Shown piece by piece: positions 1 through 11,535 of a DNA stretch of 64,000 bases. Source of the DNA: Aspidapion aeneum. Taxonomy: Eukaryota > Arthropoda > Insecta > Coleoptera > Brentidae. The stretch spans positions 95,164,185 to 95,228,184 of the forward strand of contig OY755042.1 in the NCBI GenBank assembly GCA_963576565.1, in the 5' to 3' direction. Made by a program: the position numbers and the translations under genes. Every line of letters begins with the position of its first letter. Position 1 is the first letter of the stretch. The notes beneath the pieces were generated by a model that searched no databases, was not told the DNA's origin, and saw only the letters and a list, made by a program, of their open reading frames with translations.

Positions 1-480
1 ATCAAAGAATTTTGTTTCCTGTGGCAAGGAATGTTTTTTGGTTTGGTTCACTTTTTAAATGTCATGTTAAAATTATCTAAAGTCGTTTGAAAAGCCCGGA
101 ATTTCAGCGGTCTTTAAAAACTGCTAAAGAAAATCGTTTAATAAATCATGGTGCTTATTTTTAACTATTTCTTTGTATTCTACAAATGTATAAAAAATAA
201 GGTGACATTAAAAAAGTGGGCCAGTGTACTTCTAGGCCGCGTGGTTTTAGGAGGGACGGACAGTAGGTATTTAATAAAATTTTGATAGAAAGCTCACTGA
301 CCTATAAAAGAAGGTGATAATTAAACTTAATTAAACTGGATTATAATTAACGTCACTTCTTAGCTCTCCGGCTTCCGCGTTCAGCTTTTCGTGAAGCTAA
401 TATTAACCTTACAACGATATAGTAACTAATTTCGTATAATATTTTTATCTTTGGAACCAAAATTATACCTAAAATTGTAA
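1..480. other. unassigned AT-rich sequence
   Basis: No open frame or repeat I recognise. Short homopolymer-rich stretches only; it may be intron or old decayed repeat. Confidence 0.4.
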
Positions 481-484
481 TTTT

Positions 485-1430
485 TTGAGCGTATTTTCTG
501 CAAACTACTACTACAATGTCGGTTTACAACGTTTTTCTACGTTGTCCGACGCCTATTCTCCACCTCCTTCGATCCTGACAATCATCTTATGTCAGGTTTT
601 TTACTCATTGATCTTAGGATTGACTTGCCATTCCAGTGTAGGACCCTCTCTTTTTCTGCGCCCTATTGGTTGCTATTCTAGGACCTGCTTCGGTAATCTT
701 TCATCGATCATCCGTTGTACAATCATGGCCGTACCATATCAGTTGTCTTTTAGTGATGTCATCCGTTATGCTTTCCTCGATTCCCATTCTTTATTTTATG
801 GTGTCATTTCTTATATGATCTGTTCCAGATGTTCTCGTTGATCTTCTTATTGCATCCACTTCGACACTTTCCATTTTTGTTTTGTATTTTTTTGTGTTTA
901 TCTCTCTGTTCCATTAAATACTGTTAAGATATCCAATAACCTTTTTTACTTTTACCAGTCCTTTTTCCAGAACTTTACAATCTGTTCCTGTCTTATCAAA
1001 TGTGACACCCATGTATACATCCTCATTGCATGGAAATATTGTTTGTCCATTGTCCAGTTCTAACACACTTGATTCGTTTCCAATACATAGGTACTGTTTC
1101 TTGTACACGTTCACTGTAACCCCCACTTTTGGTATTCTTCAGTTAGCTTTCTCATCATATACTCCATGTCTTCTTTATCATTAGCTACAATTACTTAGTC
1201 GTCAGCAAACTGTAGTGTGTATATGGTAAATCTGTCGTTAAGTTGTATTTTCATGCCGTGTACTTTACGTTTTAATTTTTTTAGAGCTACTGCGATATAT
1301 GTTTTAAAAAGAGTTGGAGAGATACAACATTCCTGTTTTTCATTACTAGCAATTTTTTTAAAAGTCGATTTCCAATTTTAATTTTAGATTTTGAGTCTCT
1401 GTATAGTTCTTTTAATAACCTATAACATTA
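485..1430 (-). mobile_element. LINE fragment (family L2), C-terminal half of reverse transcriptase ORF
   Basis: Read on the minus strand, the segment encodes the end of a non-LTR retrotransposon polyprotein. From 1430 downwards come remains of the reverse transcriptase (RT) palm, then YLCIGNESSVLELDNGQTI and GVTFDKTGTDCK, the region after the catalytic YADD box. Near 850-500 follow KRQ.LMVYGH-type remains and GRRKRE, the basic tail these LINEs carry after RT. Several frameshifts and stops interrupt it. The same family recurs at 20.1, 26.5, 47.3, 49.0/50.8 and 53.8 kb, and the 3' end with its repeated ACTACTACTATGTCGG-like sequence is shared by those copies. It is 5' truncated, as expected from incomplete target-primed reverse transcription. 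A dead copy. Confidence 0.8.
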
Positions 1431-1479
1431 GGTAATAAATAATTTTAGTAATTATTTATAATATTTTAATTTTTTTCAG

Positions 1480-1596
1480 ATGTTGAAATGAACTTTTCAA
1501 ATGGATTTTCCGTCGCCGATTTTTCTTCAAAATAACAGCGAGTTGATTCTTCAGATTGAAGATATCATGGAGGCTCGACCTTCTGCTGATTATACG
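1480..1596 (+). CDS. candidate first coding exon of a host gene
   Basis: A pyrimidine-rich tract ending in CAG (1477-1479) is a good splice acceptor, and GTATGT at 1597 is a consensus donor. Between them an ATG at 1501 opens a 32-codon frame that reads without a stop into the donor and ends in phase 0. It starts MDFPSPIFLQNN and ends IMEARPSADYT. The in-frame triplet before the first bases is a stop (TGA at 1489-1491), so 1480-1500 would be 5' UTR. The codons are more mixed and GC-richer than the surrounding AT-rich DNA. I do not recognise the protein, and no second exon was found in the window, where the next 60 kb would be intron. It could instead be a fortuitous frame or part of an unknown repeat. 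Confidence 0.4.
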
Positions 1597-1599
1597 GTA

Positions 1600-2071
1600 T
1601 GTTTAATTAGATTAGAAATTTTTTAAACCGCATTTTTCTTACGATAATAGCGTGTGAGGGTCTGTCATGGTTCCACTTAAACACCTAAAACTCAAAGGTT
1701 CATTGGCAAAAAAACCACCTATGGTAGTCGGCCATTTTGTGCCTATCTTTCCCTAAGTTTTTGGAAAAATTTTGGAAAATAAAGTATTTTTTGTGTCATA
1801 ATAATTTTTAAAAATACCAATTTTTATATATTTGTTTTAAAAAAATTAAGTTTGGTCAAAAAATTTGTTAATTTTTTTTACTAGAATTAAAAATACTAAC
1901 CGAGGGGGATGCCCCTTTGACGCCCCCCCTGGATGCGACACTGCGTGTGGCAAAATAATAAGTTTCGCTGCAGTCTTAACTTCAAAACAACAAGCAAACT
2001 TAGTTTTCTCTGCTTCAATTAAGACACGTGCCGTTGTAAATGTCATATAGAGTTTGAAAATATAAATTAAT
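1600..2071. other. unassigned sequence, with a C/G-rich fragment
   Basis: No gene. A short stretch near 1900-1945 alternates G runs and C runs, like the ends of several poly-C MITEs elsewhere in the window, but no inverted ends or TSD are visible. Confidence 0.35.
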
Positions 2072-2328
2072 ATAATGGAGAATTATTACAATAAAGCCAG
2101 GCTATAATAGTAACAGTTTCACATTGAAACTGACAGTTGATCTTTCAAAATTGACATACCAAAAACGAATTTCCATTATTAAAGGAAGGCAGTATTTATT
2201 TCTGTTCATATAGTAAACAAAGGCCGTACCTATATTAAAAGATCACAGATGATCTTACAATGTGAAGGTGTCAAAATACTGCCTGGCTCTATTATAGTCT
2301 GGCTTTATTCCAATAATTTTCTAATATA
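2072..2328. mobile_element. MITE with 29-bp terminal inverted repeats
   Basis: Arms at 2082-2110 and 2289-2317 are inverted copies differing at three positions (shared core AATAAAGCCAG and CTATAATAG). The similarity continues weakly outward to about 2072 and 2328. A second, inner inverted pair surrounds GGCAGTATTT / AAATACTGCC. No open frame, so non-autonomous. The TSD is unclear, so the superfamily is not assigned. Confidence 0.6.
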
Positions 2329-2419
2329 GTATTTGTTGCTTTATTGGCTCAGTTTAGGGAACGTTAGAATTTTTTTTTATTTATTTTCATCCGAATGTAA
2401 CAATGGTAATTGTGTTGCG

Positions 2420-3530
2420 AACATGTTTTAATTATTTTTTTTAAACAAGTGAAAAAGCTGCGTTCTTGCCACACACAAAAAGGTATGAATAACTAAAATT
2501 GGTTTAGTGGTTCTAAAAAAAATTTTGTTTTGCATATTATACGATTGCCTTGCCAATCATGTCTGCATTTATTTCCTTATAAATTAGTTACTACTAAACC
2601 GATTTAAGTGAAATAAAAAAAATCGTGGTGAGAATTGATTGCTCTTTAAAGATAGTTAGCGAAATTTTCCGACAGCTTGGAGTTTAAGATGTCGGACGGA
2701 ATCATACTTAATTCTTCAAAATGGCGTATTTATTTTTATTTTGCAAAGGGTTTTTAGTATTTTTTTATTTAAAGAAAAACACTACTCTTCTCCCGTATAA
2801 GGATGTACAAATTAATAAAATCGGTATAGTGGTTCTTACAAAATCGGATTTTGTTTTAACCATTGTTTTACAAATTATACGATTGCATTGTAATTTCTTT
2901 ATAAATTCATTATTACTGAACCGATTTTAGTGAAATAAAAAACGTCATGATGCAAACCTTAAAGATCAATCAGTTTGCGCTATGATGTTTTTTATTTCAC
3001 TAAAATCGGCTCAGTAATAATGTATTTATACAGAATATAATTATAATATAATTTGTAAAATAATGGTTAAAACTAAATCAGATTTTGTGAGAACCAATTA
3101 ACCGATTTTATTACTTTATAACTTGTTAAGCGGGATAAAATTAGTGTTTTGCTATAGATTAAAAAAAACTAAAACATTTTTAGAAAATAAGAATAAACAC
3201 GCCATTTTTAAGAATCACTTATTATTCTGTCCGCCATCCTAAATTTTAAGATGGCGCTAAATTTTGATCATGATCTTTAAAAAGCAACCAATTCTTAGCA
3301 GGATGTTTTTTATTTGATCAAAATCGGTTCAGTAGTAATGAATTTATAAGGAAATAAGTGCAGCCATGATTGGTAAGGCAATCGTACAATCTTCAAAACA
3401 ATGGTTGAAACAAAAATATTTTTATTTGCAACCATCGATCCGATTTTGCTGATTCGTTCATTTTTGTGCGTAGCAGGAATGCAGCTTTTTTACCGATTTA
3501 AATAAATAATTAAAACATTAAACTACACAA
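2420..3530. repeat. long fold-back (palindromic) repeat, arms about 540 bp
   Basis: The sequence folds about a centre near 2962. Each arm carries two diverged copies of a unit of roughly 300 bp, recognisable by AAATCGGTTCAGTAGTAATG-like sequence and by repeated AAGATGGCG. The outermost arms match around the poly-T-rich AAAGCTGCGTTC (2455) and GAATGCAGCTTTTTT (3478). No open frame. This architecture is that of a fold-back element, or of a tandem repeat duplicated in inverted orientation. Confidence 0.6.
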
Positions 3531-4406
3531 CACAAGAATAAACGAGCATCTTCAAAGGATAAAATTTAATTTCGTTCGCCATCTTGGATTTTTAGATGGC
3601 GGACAAAAAAATATTTAGTGAAAACTATGATTAATTATCTGTCAAGTGCAGTTTGTCCCATTAAAATTGATGGTATAGTTCTAAAGTTATAATGAAAAAC
3701 AAAGTTGTCCGGTTTTTTTTGGCCCACCCGGTATTTTAGCGCCACTACCCTGCTACCTAGCATGCATAGACCAAACCTAATCAAACCAAACCATCACCCC
3801 TTTCTGAGCACCAGCTTAAAAATTATTTAGTTTAATCGTTGACTAATATCCAAACCTTCTACGTGTTTATTTTGTTTTTCATTCATTTAATTTAACTTTA
3901 TATCCTAATCCAATTTCATTTTGAAATCAGGTATAACATCAAATAATTAAACAAATCATTAATTTGTCTTTCTAATTAATAAAAAAGAAGGGCAGGGATG
4001 TAGAAACGAAAACAAACTAAAGTAAAAAATTAAAAAGATTATCATAAATTTTATTTACAAAAAGCACGAGAACTTATGATTATTGTAAAATAAAGAAAAA
4101 ATTACTTTTCAAGAAGTGGCAGCTAGGTACTTAGTTTTAAAAGAGGGCAAAATGGAAGATCGCAGAAAATCTGGAAGAATACCACATTCTCAAAATGTGA
4201 TGTATATTTGTGTATAAAATTAATAAAACAAAAAATAAAATTAATAAAAATAATTAAAATAATATAAATAAAAAATTTCTTAATCAGTAATGTTCTAGGA
4301 ATGTCTTCTTCAAATCTTTGTCTTTGTTTATTATCATTTAGTAATCACATTTTTAAAGGCTTAATACCTTGTAATATTTGACTAATTTTTTACGAAGCAT
4401 CTTTAT
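3531..4406. other. unassigned AT-rich sequence
   Basis: No gene. At 3722-3736 is GGCCCACCCGGTATT, whose complement resembles TACCGGGTGGCCC at 42224, so it is probably the end of a mariner-like element. The rest is A/T runs. Confidence 0.35.
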
Positions 4407-5525
4407 GTGATATTAGAAAAAGATGACAGTGTACGACCAATTGCCGTAGGTTTAACCCTTAGAAGACTATCTGCAAAGCTAATTTGTTTTTCATTTTCTT
4501 TAATGCTCTCTTTATTTCCGCTTTGCTTATTTCACGTAGTAGCTCTGAGTTTATGTTCTTTATTTTTGTTTGGAGTTTCTTTATGGTCTCTTATGATGGT
4601 TCTCTTTTTGTTTGGTATAATTCTGTATAGAATAGTTGTATGATATTTATGATATCCTCTTTAACGTTAGTTTCTATGCCGTTAATATCCTTTATTTTAA
4701 TTGTTTCATATCTACCTAGAGTCGGCCTTAGATATTTCATATTTCTGTTATTTTCTATAACTCTCTCAACTTTAATTTCTTGGCTCTTTCTTTTATTTTC
4801 TATTATCATTTTTCTTATAGTTTTATTTATTTCTGTGTATTCTATAGGTGTTCATTTTCCTTCTCTCTCGAGGGGCCGCCTTTTTTCCATCAGTCTCTTT
4901 ATTTCTTCTGATATACAATTTTCCCTCTTTTTATCTTTTTGTGCGATGTCTTTTCCTACTTTGGTCATAGCTCTTGTCAGAGTATCATTTATTTCATTTA
5001 TATTTTTATTTTCGCATCCTAAGTTTTGGGTTAGCTGTTCCTTTAGCCTTTCTTTGTATAAAGCTTTATTTTGTTTAAAGTAAGTTTATTCATGTCAAAT
5101 GCAGATTTTTGTTCTGACCATCCTGTGATCTGTTTAGGAGTGTTACATCTCTAACGATATTTTTATCAGTAGTCAGTATGTAATCAATTTCGTTTTTCGT
5201 TATTCCATTAGGCCTGAACCATGTCCACTTCCGTTGCGGTTTCTTTCTATAGAACGAGTTCACTGCATAAAGCTGTTTTTCCTCTAGATAATTCATTAAG
5301 GTTGTGCCCCTGTCATTCCTTTCTCCATATCCAAAATCTTTTATTTTAGTCTCTTCGATGTTCATCCTCTTACCTAATTTGGCATTAAAATCTCCCATTA
5401 CTAGTGTCAGATGGGTTTTGTTTTCTTTAGTGGCTTTTGAGATGTCTTCGTAGAATGCTTCGATATCCTCGTCATCATAGGTAGAGGTGGAGGCATATAC
5501 CTGAATTACTTTAAGTGATGTTCTA
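4407..5525 (-). mobile_element. LINE fragment (family L1), endonuclease domain and linker
   Basis: On the minus strand, 5515-5090 encodes the C-terminal part of an apurinic-type (EEP) endonuclease. VIQVYASTSTYDDEDIEAFY is followed by MGDFNAKLG, the conserved catalytic GDFN box, then WTWFRPNG and NEIDYIL, the DH-equivalent region, in the expected order. The linker between endonuclease and RT follows, with frameshifts, to about 4430 (KRKSQEIKVERVIENNRNMK, RPTLGRYE). The same linker occurs on the plus strand at 12.2 kb, so both are copies of one family. The RT domain is missing here. It nicks the target and primes reverse transcription in intact relatives; this copy is inactive. Confidence 0.85.
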
Positions 5526-5687
5526 ACTTTACTTTAATATGCTTAACATGCAATATTTGGTGTTATAACCAAAAGCTTTCGTTTCTGAGATATTTACAAA
5601 CACTGTTTTGAAGGCTGATATAGCGTGGAGTTCACTTGGAGTGTGTCAATGTTTTAGTAAGGTATCATCCGTCATGGATCCATTTAT
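5526..5687. repeat. fragment of dispersed repeat S
   Basis: 5560-5645 (TTTGTAAATATCTCAG-type sequence and CCTTCAAAACA complement) matches in inverse orientation 15826-15950 and, more shortly, 35190-35253. Its identity is unknown. Confidence 0.5.
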
Positions 5688-6240
5688 TTACTGTTGATTA
5701 TGCTTAGGCTATTTTTTTTGGGTTGGATTGATTTTTTAATGGTAATCTTTATGGCTTAAAGTAGTCAAACTCAGTCGGGAACAATATAATATATTATAAA
5801 GAATTTAAAGGGTACTCATGTTGGATTATTAATTCAAAAATCCATTTGTTCATGCCTATAGTCGTTTTGGGCCCAAAACTAATAAAAAACACTTAAACAT
5901 AACAAGTGGTCAAATAAGTATTTTAACTGACGGCTCCAAAAAGGAACAACCTTTTCGTAAAACTCATTAATAACATGCTTTTGTGATTAAATTAAAATAA
6001 AAAAAAATTGAAAAAAATTGGGCCACACTTGTTTAATCACTTTTTGTTTAATTATTATTTAAGTTTATAATAAGCTTTCGACACAAAATGGCTAGTCTAT
6101 TGTAAAGTTTTAGAAGATTGAAAAAAATATTGTGAGGACATTCTTAACGCAAAAACAACAAAGCTTGCGGGCAATTCCTGAAAACGGGGATATTAGAAGC
6201 TCGTATACTAGTTTCAGTCTTGTTGGACCTCCTCGGTACG
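5688..6240. repeat. composite repeat copy 1: left terminal segment
   Basis: This segment, including GTCGTTTTGGGCCCAAAAC and GAACAATATAATATATTA, recurs directly at 9487-9950 and, without its outer 120 bp, in inverted orientation at 7390-7846. It opens a larger repeat that is tandemly duplicated (second copy 9487-11060). No coding capacity. Confidence 0.75.
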
Positions 6241-7389
6241 AACGTAATAAGTGTTAAGGGACGATTTTCTGAGAGTACTGAGACTAATTATATCTGTCTC
6301 CGTAGTGACGTCAAATTTCGCCTCAAGCCTGAGGCTACCCTGACTGATATTGCAATTCGGCAGTTGGTCTGTTTTCAGTAATTGTCCACATTTCATATTT
6401 CCTTTTCAGACATCGTCATCCCCATTCATCGTCCCTTAACACTTGTTACGCTCGTACCGAGGAGGTTCAACAAGACCGAAACTAGTATACGAGCTGCTAA
6501 TATCACCGTTTTGAGGAATTGCCCGCAAGCTTTGTTGTTTTTTCGTTAAGAATGTCCTCACAATATTCCTTTTAATTTTTCTCCGGTCTTGAGAGATTTA
6601 CTGAGACTGATTATATCTGTCTCCGTAGTGACGTCAAATTTCGCCCCAAACCTGAGGCTACCCTGACTGATATTGCAATTCGGCAGTTGGTCTTTTTTCA
6701 GTAAATGTCCACATTTCATATTTTCTTTTAACACTTGTTACGCTCGTACCGAGGAGGTTCAATAAGAACGAAATTATAAGCTATATACGAGCTACTAATA
6801 TCCCCGTTTTGAGGAATCGCCCGCAAGCTTTGTTGTTTTTTTGTTAAGTATGTCCTCACAATATTTCTTTGAATTTTTCTTCGGGCTTGAGAGATTTACT
6901 GAGACTGATTATATCTGTCGCCGTAGTGACGTCAAATTTCGCCTCAAACCTGAGGCTACCCTGACTGATATTGCAATTAGGCAGTTGGTCTGTTTTCAGT
7001 AATTGTCCACATTTCATATTTCCTTTTTAGACATCATCATCCCCAATCATCGTTCCTTAACACTTGTTACGCTCGTACCGAGGAGGTTCAATAAGAACGA
7101 AAGTAGTATACAAACTACTAATATCCCCATTTTGAGGAATTGCCCGCAAGCTTTGTTGTTTTTTCGTTAAGAATGTCCTCACAATATTCCTTTCAATTTT
7201 TCTCCGGGCTTGCGAGATTTACTGAGACTGATTATATCTGTCTCCGTAGTGACGTCAAATTTCGCCTCAAACCTGAGGCTACCCTGACTGATATTGCAAT
7301 TCGGCAGTTTTTAGATGGGGACAAAAAAATAAAATTTTCGGTAAATGTCCACATTTCATATTTCCTTTTCAGGCATTATCATCCCCATT
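6241..7389. repeat. tandem array of about 300-bp units
   Basis: The landmark TCTCCGTAGTGACGTCAAAT recurs near 6297, 6622, 6918 (one change) and 7240, a spacing of roughly 300-325 bp. Each unit also carries CTGAGGCTACCCTGACTGAT, CTCGTACCGAGGAGGTTC and CCCGCAAGCTTTGTTG. Units are 90% or more alike by eye, so they were amplified recently or homogenised. It behaves like a small satellite inside a transposon-like frame. Confidence 0.75.
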
Positions 7390-7846
7390 AATCGTCCCTT
7401 AACACTTGTTACGCTCGTACCGAGGAGGTTCAATAAGAACGAAATTAGTATACGAGCTACTAATATCCCCGTTTTGAGGAATTGCCCGCAAGCTTTGTTG
7501 TTTTTTCGTTAAGAATGTCCTCACAATATTTTTTTCAATCTTCTAAAACTTTACAATAGACTAGCCATTTTGTGTCGAAAGCTTATTATAAACTTAAATA
7601 ATAATTAAACAAAAAGTGATTAAACAAGTGTGGCCCAATTTTTATTTTCAATTTTTTTTTTAATTTAAGCACAAAAGCATGTTATTATTGAGTTTTACGA
7701 AAAGGTTGTTTCTCTTTGGAGCCGTCAGTTAAAATACTTATTTGACCACTTGTTATGTTTAAGTGTTTTTTATGAGTTTTGGGCCCAAAACGACTATAGG
7801 GATGAACAAATGGATTTTTGAATTAATAATCCAACATCACAACGTC
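7390..7846. repeat. inverted copy of the left terminal segment
   Basis: It is the reverse complement of about 5815-6250, differing by scattered substitutions and small indels. Together the two enclose the tandem units like long terminal inverted repeats. The inverted copy stops abruptly at a junction (about 7846) back into unit sequence, so its outermost part has been lost. Confidence 0.75.
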
Positions 7847-8394
7847 ACAATATTCGTTTCAATTTTTCTCCGGGCTTGAGAGATTTACCGAGACTGATTA
7901 TATCTGTCTCCTTAGTGACGTCAAATTTAGCCTCAAACCTGAGGCTACCCTGACTGATATTGCAATTCGGCAGTTGGTCTGTTTTCAGTAAATGTCCACA
8001 TTTCATATTTCCTTTTCAGACATTATCATAATATCCCCGTTTTGAGGTATTGCCCGCAAGCTTTGCTGGTTTTTCGTTAAGAATGTCCTCACAATATTCC
8101 TTTCAATTTTTCTCGGGCTTGAGAGATTTACTGAGACTGATTATATCTGTCTCCTTAGTGACGTCACATTTCCCCTCAAACCTGAGGCTACCCTGACTGA
8201 TATTGCAATTGGGCAGTTGGTCTGTTTTCAGTAAATATCCACATTTCATATTTCCTTTTCAGACATTATCATCCTCATTAATCGTCCCTTAACACTTATT
8301 ATGCTCGTGCCGAGGAGGTCCAACAAGACTAGTATACGAGCTACTAATATCCCCGTTTGAGGAATTGCCAACAAGCTTTGTTGTTTTTTCGTTT
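7847..8394. repeat. further, partly deleted tandem units
   Basis: Two more units begin near 7850 and 8090, with spacing reduced to about 240 bp by internal deletion (for example TTTCAGACATTATC joined directly to ATATCCCCG near 8020). They run into segment D. Confidence 0.7.
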
Positions 8395-9486
8395 AAGAAA
8401 ATAATAAACTCGCCATTTAGGATGAGCCATTTTAATTATTCTAAGTTAGATCTAAAATTAAACCTTAAACACTGCAAACCTACGTATGTATCTACAATGT
8501 GCTTACAAGTGAGCAATAAATCGGTCTGAAAAATAGAAAAGGACATTTTTAATTTTTACTACTTTCTAGCCCGCGCAGAAAGGAAAAAAAGTTTTTGAGA
8601 TAACGCCGAAAATGTGTTATTTCGGTGTATTTGGCCTATCTTAGCTATATCGGCATGACGTCCTTTTGTGCGTGTGTGTATGTCTGTCTGTCAAACGATA
8701 GCTCCTAAACCGCAGAACCGATTTTCATAAAATTTTCAGGTAAAATATCATTCGACACTGTAAGGGAACGTCCTTAAATTATGTAAAGCAAAAATTCAAG
8801 ATTTTTATACCTCCTCCCTCCCTCATAACGCATTTAAAAAAAACACATTAAAAAACCACTAAGTGTAACGCAAGACCAACAAACACCCCTCCCCCCTAGA
8901 GCGATATATAACTTAAGGACAGGCTCCAACGAGCTATTTAGACTTGAGTTAAAATCCATTAATTCTAATGACAGTCTTTTAACAATTAATAAATTTATAC
9001 TATACAAAAATTAAATTTTAACACCCTGTATCTGGAAAACAAGGAGTTTGAGGCAATATGTTTATATAAACATTTCGTCTTGAAATCACATAAGGAATTT
9101 AACTCCAAAAATATGTTATTGAATTTTTAAACACCCTGTATATAAGAATTCAAGCTAAATAAATTATTTTCATTACAAACAAATACCTATTTCTTTAGAA
9201 ATTTATTTCCGAAAAATCTTTTGTTCTTAATTTACAATAAAAAAGGTAAAACCTTACCTTTACTAACTAAACTTTAGCCGACTTTCAAATATTAAAGTAA
9301 ACTTTTTAATTAAAAATCGTTTAAGCGAGTTAGGGGTGCTTAGGGAAAATTAGATTAGTCCATTAAAAGCGATGTTTATGCTTTAATTAATCTCCCTTTT
9401 TTTCGTTTCTCTTACCAATATTTTGATTGTGAGATTTTTAGGGGATGTCGAATTGTTTTTAAAAGTAAAAAATTATTAAATGATTG
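8395..9486. repeat. segment D, copy 1
   Basis: About 1.1 kb repeated directly at 9951-11060 with small indels. It contains TTAGCTATATCGGCATGACG, a GTGTGT/TCTGTCTG microsatellite and AGCTCCTAAACCGCAGAACCG. An inverted relative of this part lies at 16080-16310. A TTAA-type MITE (8764-8934) is embedded. Non-coding. Confidence 0.75.
8764..8934. mobile_element. TTAA-family MITE inside segment D copy 1
   Basis: It begins GGGAACGTCCTTAAATTATG and ends CTTAAGGACAGGCT, the same ends as the element at 31994-32163 that has a TTAA target duplication. The inner C-rich stretches and CATAACGCATTT are shared. Here the flanking TTAA is no longer clear. Confidence 0.6.
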
Positions 9487-9950
9487 GTTTATTTATTCTT
9501 ATTATGCTTAGACCATTTTTTTGAGTTGGATGGATATTTTGTAATGGTAATCTTTATGGCTTAAAGTATTCAAACCCAGTCGGGAACAATATAATATATT
9601 ATCAAGAATTTAAAGGGTACTCATGTTGAATTATTAATTCAAAAATCCATTTATTCATCCCTACAGTCGTTTTGGGCCCAAAACTCATGAAAAACACTTA
9701 AACATAACAAGTGGTCAAATAAGTATTTAAACTCACGGCTCCAAAAAGGAAAAACCCTTGTGTAACACTCATTAATAACATCCTTTTGTGCTCAAATTAA
9801 AATACTAAAAAAAAAATTGAAAACAAAAATTAGGTCAGACCTTTTTATTAACTTTTTGTTTAATTATTCAAGTCACTAGATCACAAGCTTTCGAAACAAA
9901 ATGACTAGGCTATTGAAAAGTTTTAGAAGATTAGAAATTCTCACAATTGC
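9487..9950. repeat. composite repeat copy 2: terminal segment
   Basis: A direct repeat of 5688-6140, about 90% alike by eye, ending in AAAGTTTTAGAAGATTAG. In this copy the satellite-like units and the inverted segment are absent, so it passes almost directly into segment D. Confidence 0.7.
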
Positions 9951-11060
9951 AAAAGATGGGTTTTCTTTTGTTCTTTCGAGATAATAAACTCGCCATTTAG
10001 GATGAACCATTTTAATTATTTTAAGTAAAAACTGTTGCTGTTTAGTAACCTTAAACACCGCAAACCTACATATCTACAATGTAGTTACCAGTGAGCGATA
10101 AATCGGTCTGAAAAATAGAAAAGCCCTACATTTTGGACATTTTTAATTTTTAACTTTCTAGCCCGCGCAGCAATGGCTAGAAAAGGTATTATTTTCCACG
10201 AAGAAAAGTTTTTGAGATAACGCCGAAAATGTGTTATTTCGGTGTATTTGGCCAATCTTAGCTATATCGGCATGACGTTCTTTTGTGTGTGTGTGTTTCA
10301 TAAAATTTTTAGGTAAAATATCATTCGAGACTGTAAGAGAACGTCCTTAAATTATGTAACGCAAAAATTAAAGATTTTTGAACCTCCTTCCCCCCTCATA
10401 ACGCATTTTCAAGAAAAAACATATTAAAAAATCACTGTGTAAACCAAGTGTAACGCAAGACCAAAACACACCTCCCCCCCTAGACCGTTACGTATTTTAA
10501 GATCATGAGCTGTTTAGATTTAAGATTTAAGTTAAAATCCATTAATGCTAATAACAGTCTTTTAACAATTAATAAATTTATACTATATAAAATTTAAACA
10601 CCCTGTATCTGGAAAAGAAGGAGTTTGAGGCAATATGTTTATATAAACATTTCCTCTTGAAATCACATAAGGAATTCAACTCCAAAATTATGTTATTGAA
10701 TTTTGAAACACCCTTTATATAAGAATTCAAGCTAAATAAATTATTTTCATTAAAAACAAATACCTATTTCTCTAGAAATTTATTTCCGAAAAATCTTTTG
10801 TTCTTAATTTACAATAAAAAAGGTCAAACCTTACCTTTACTAACTAAACTTTGCCGAGTTTCAAATATTAAAGTAAACTTTTTAATTAAAAATCGTTTAA
10901 GCGAGTTAGGGGTGCTTAGGGAAAATTAGATTAGTCCATTAAAAGCGATGTTTATGCTTTAATTAATCTCCCTTTTTTTCGTTTCTCTTACCAATATTTT
11001 GATTGTGAGATTTTTAGGGGATGTCGAATTGTTTTTAAAAGTAAAAAATTAAATAAATGA
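9951..11060. repeat. segment D, copy 2
   Basis: A direct duplicate of 8395-9486 at an offset of about 1.58-1.62 kb. One deletion near 10285 removes the TCTGTCTG stretch and the CCTAAACCGCAGAACC sequence. It ends where similarity with copy 1 ends, near TAAATGAACGATTG. Confidence 0.75.
10332..10506. mobile_element. TTAA-family MITE inside segment D copy 2
   Basis: Same family as at 8764 and 31994. It was already present before the tandem duplication, since both D copies carry it at the same place. Confidence 0.55.
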
Positions 11061-11214
11061 ACGATTGTTTTGGTAAGGTTATAAAACTCTGCGAAAAATC
11101 AAATATAAATAATAGTTTTGGGCTTATGGTATCCCGTCGGATAGTTATATAGTTTTTTTAAACTATCCTAGATGGATTGGTGATAGATCACACAATATTA
11201 AGTCACTATGTTTG
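11061..11214. other. unassigned sequence
   Basis: A short unassigned junction between the composite repeat and the hAT tail. Confidence 0.3.
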
Positions 11215-11535
11215 AGTAGGAATATATCGAACATAATTAAAATGTGGCAAAAAATAGACACATACTTAGTAGGTTACCTATTAGACTGTTGGGAATTCTG
11301 TGGGATTTTTGAGGTTGCTCTACAGGGCCATGATTAGTCTGAAACTGGTGCTTATCCCAGCACTTTGCGCGTGTAAAATAGGGCGAATAGACCTTATCTA
11401 TAAACAAATAAACTAAAAGCTACACCAAGTAGCTGGTTGTTTGTAAAATGCTAAAATAAAATTGTTTAGGTGAGTTTTTTTATCTCTTTTCCATGCAATA
11501 TAAATTTCTGCCCCCCCCCCTCCCCAATTTATAAC
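11215..11535 (+). mobile_element. 3' end fragment of the hAT element found at 35.3 and 54.9 kb
   Basis: Shares AAAAAATAGACA, AGTCTGAAACTGGTGCT, AACTACACCAAGTAGCTG-like sequence and CCATGCAATATAA with 35950-36172 and 55780-56077. It has a longer poly-C run just before the end. Only the non-coding 3' part is present. Confidence 0.7.

Noticed and set aside
4640..5083. 147-codon plus-strand frame rich in S, F, L and I
   Set aside because: It is the complement of the LINE linker coded on the minus strand.
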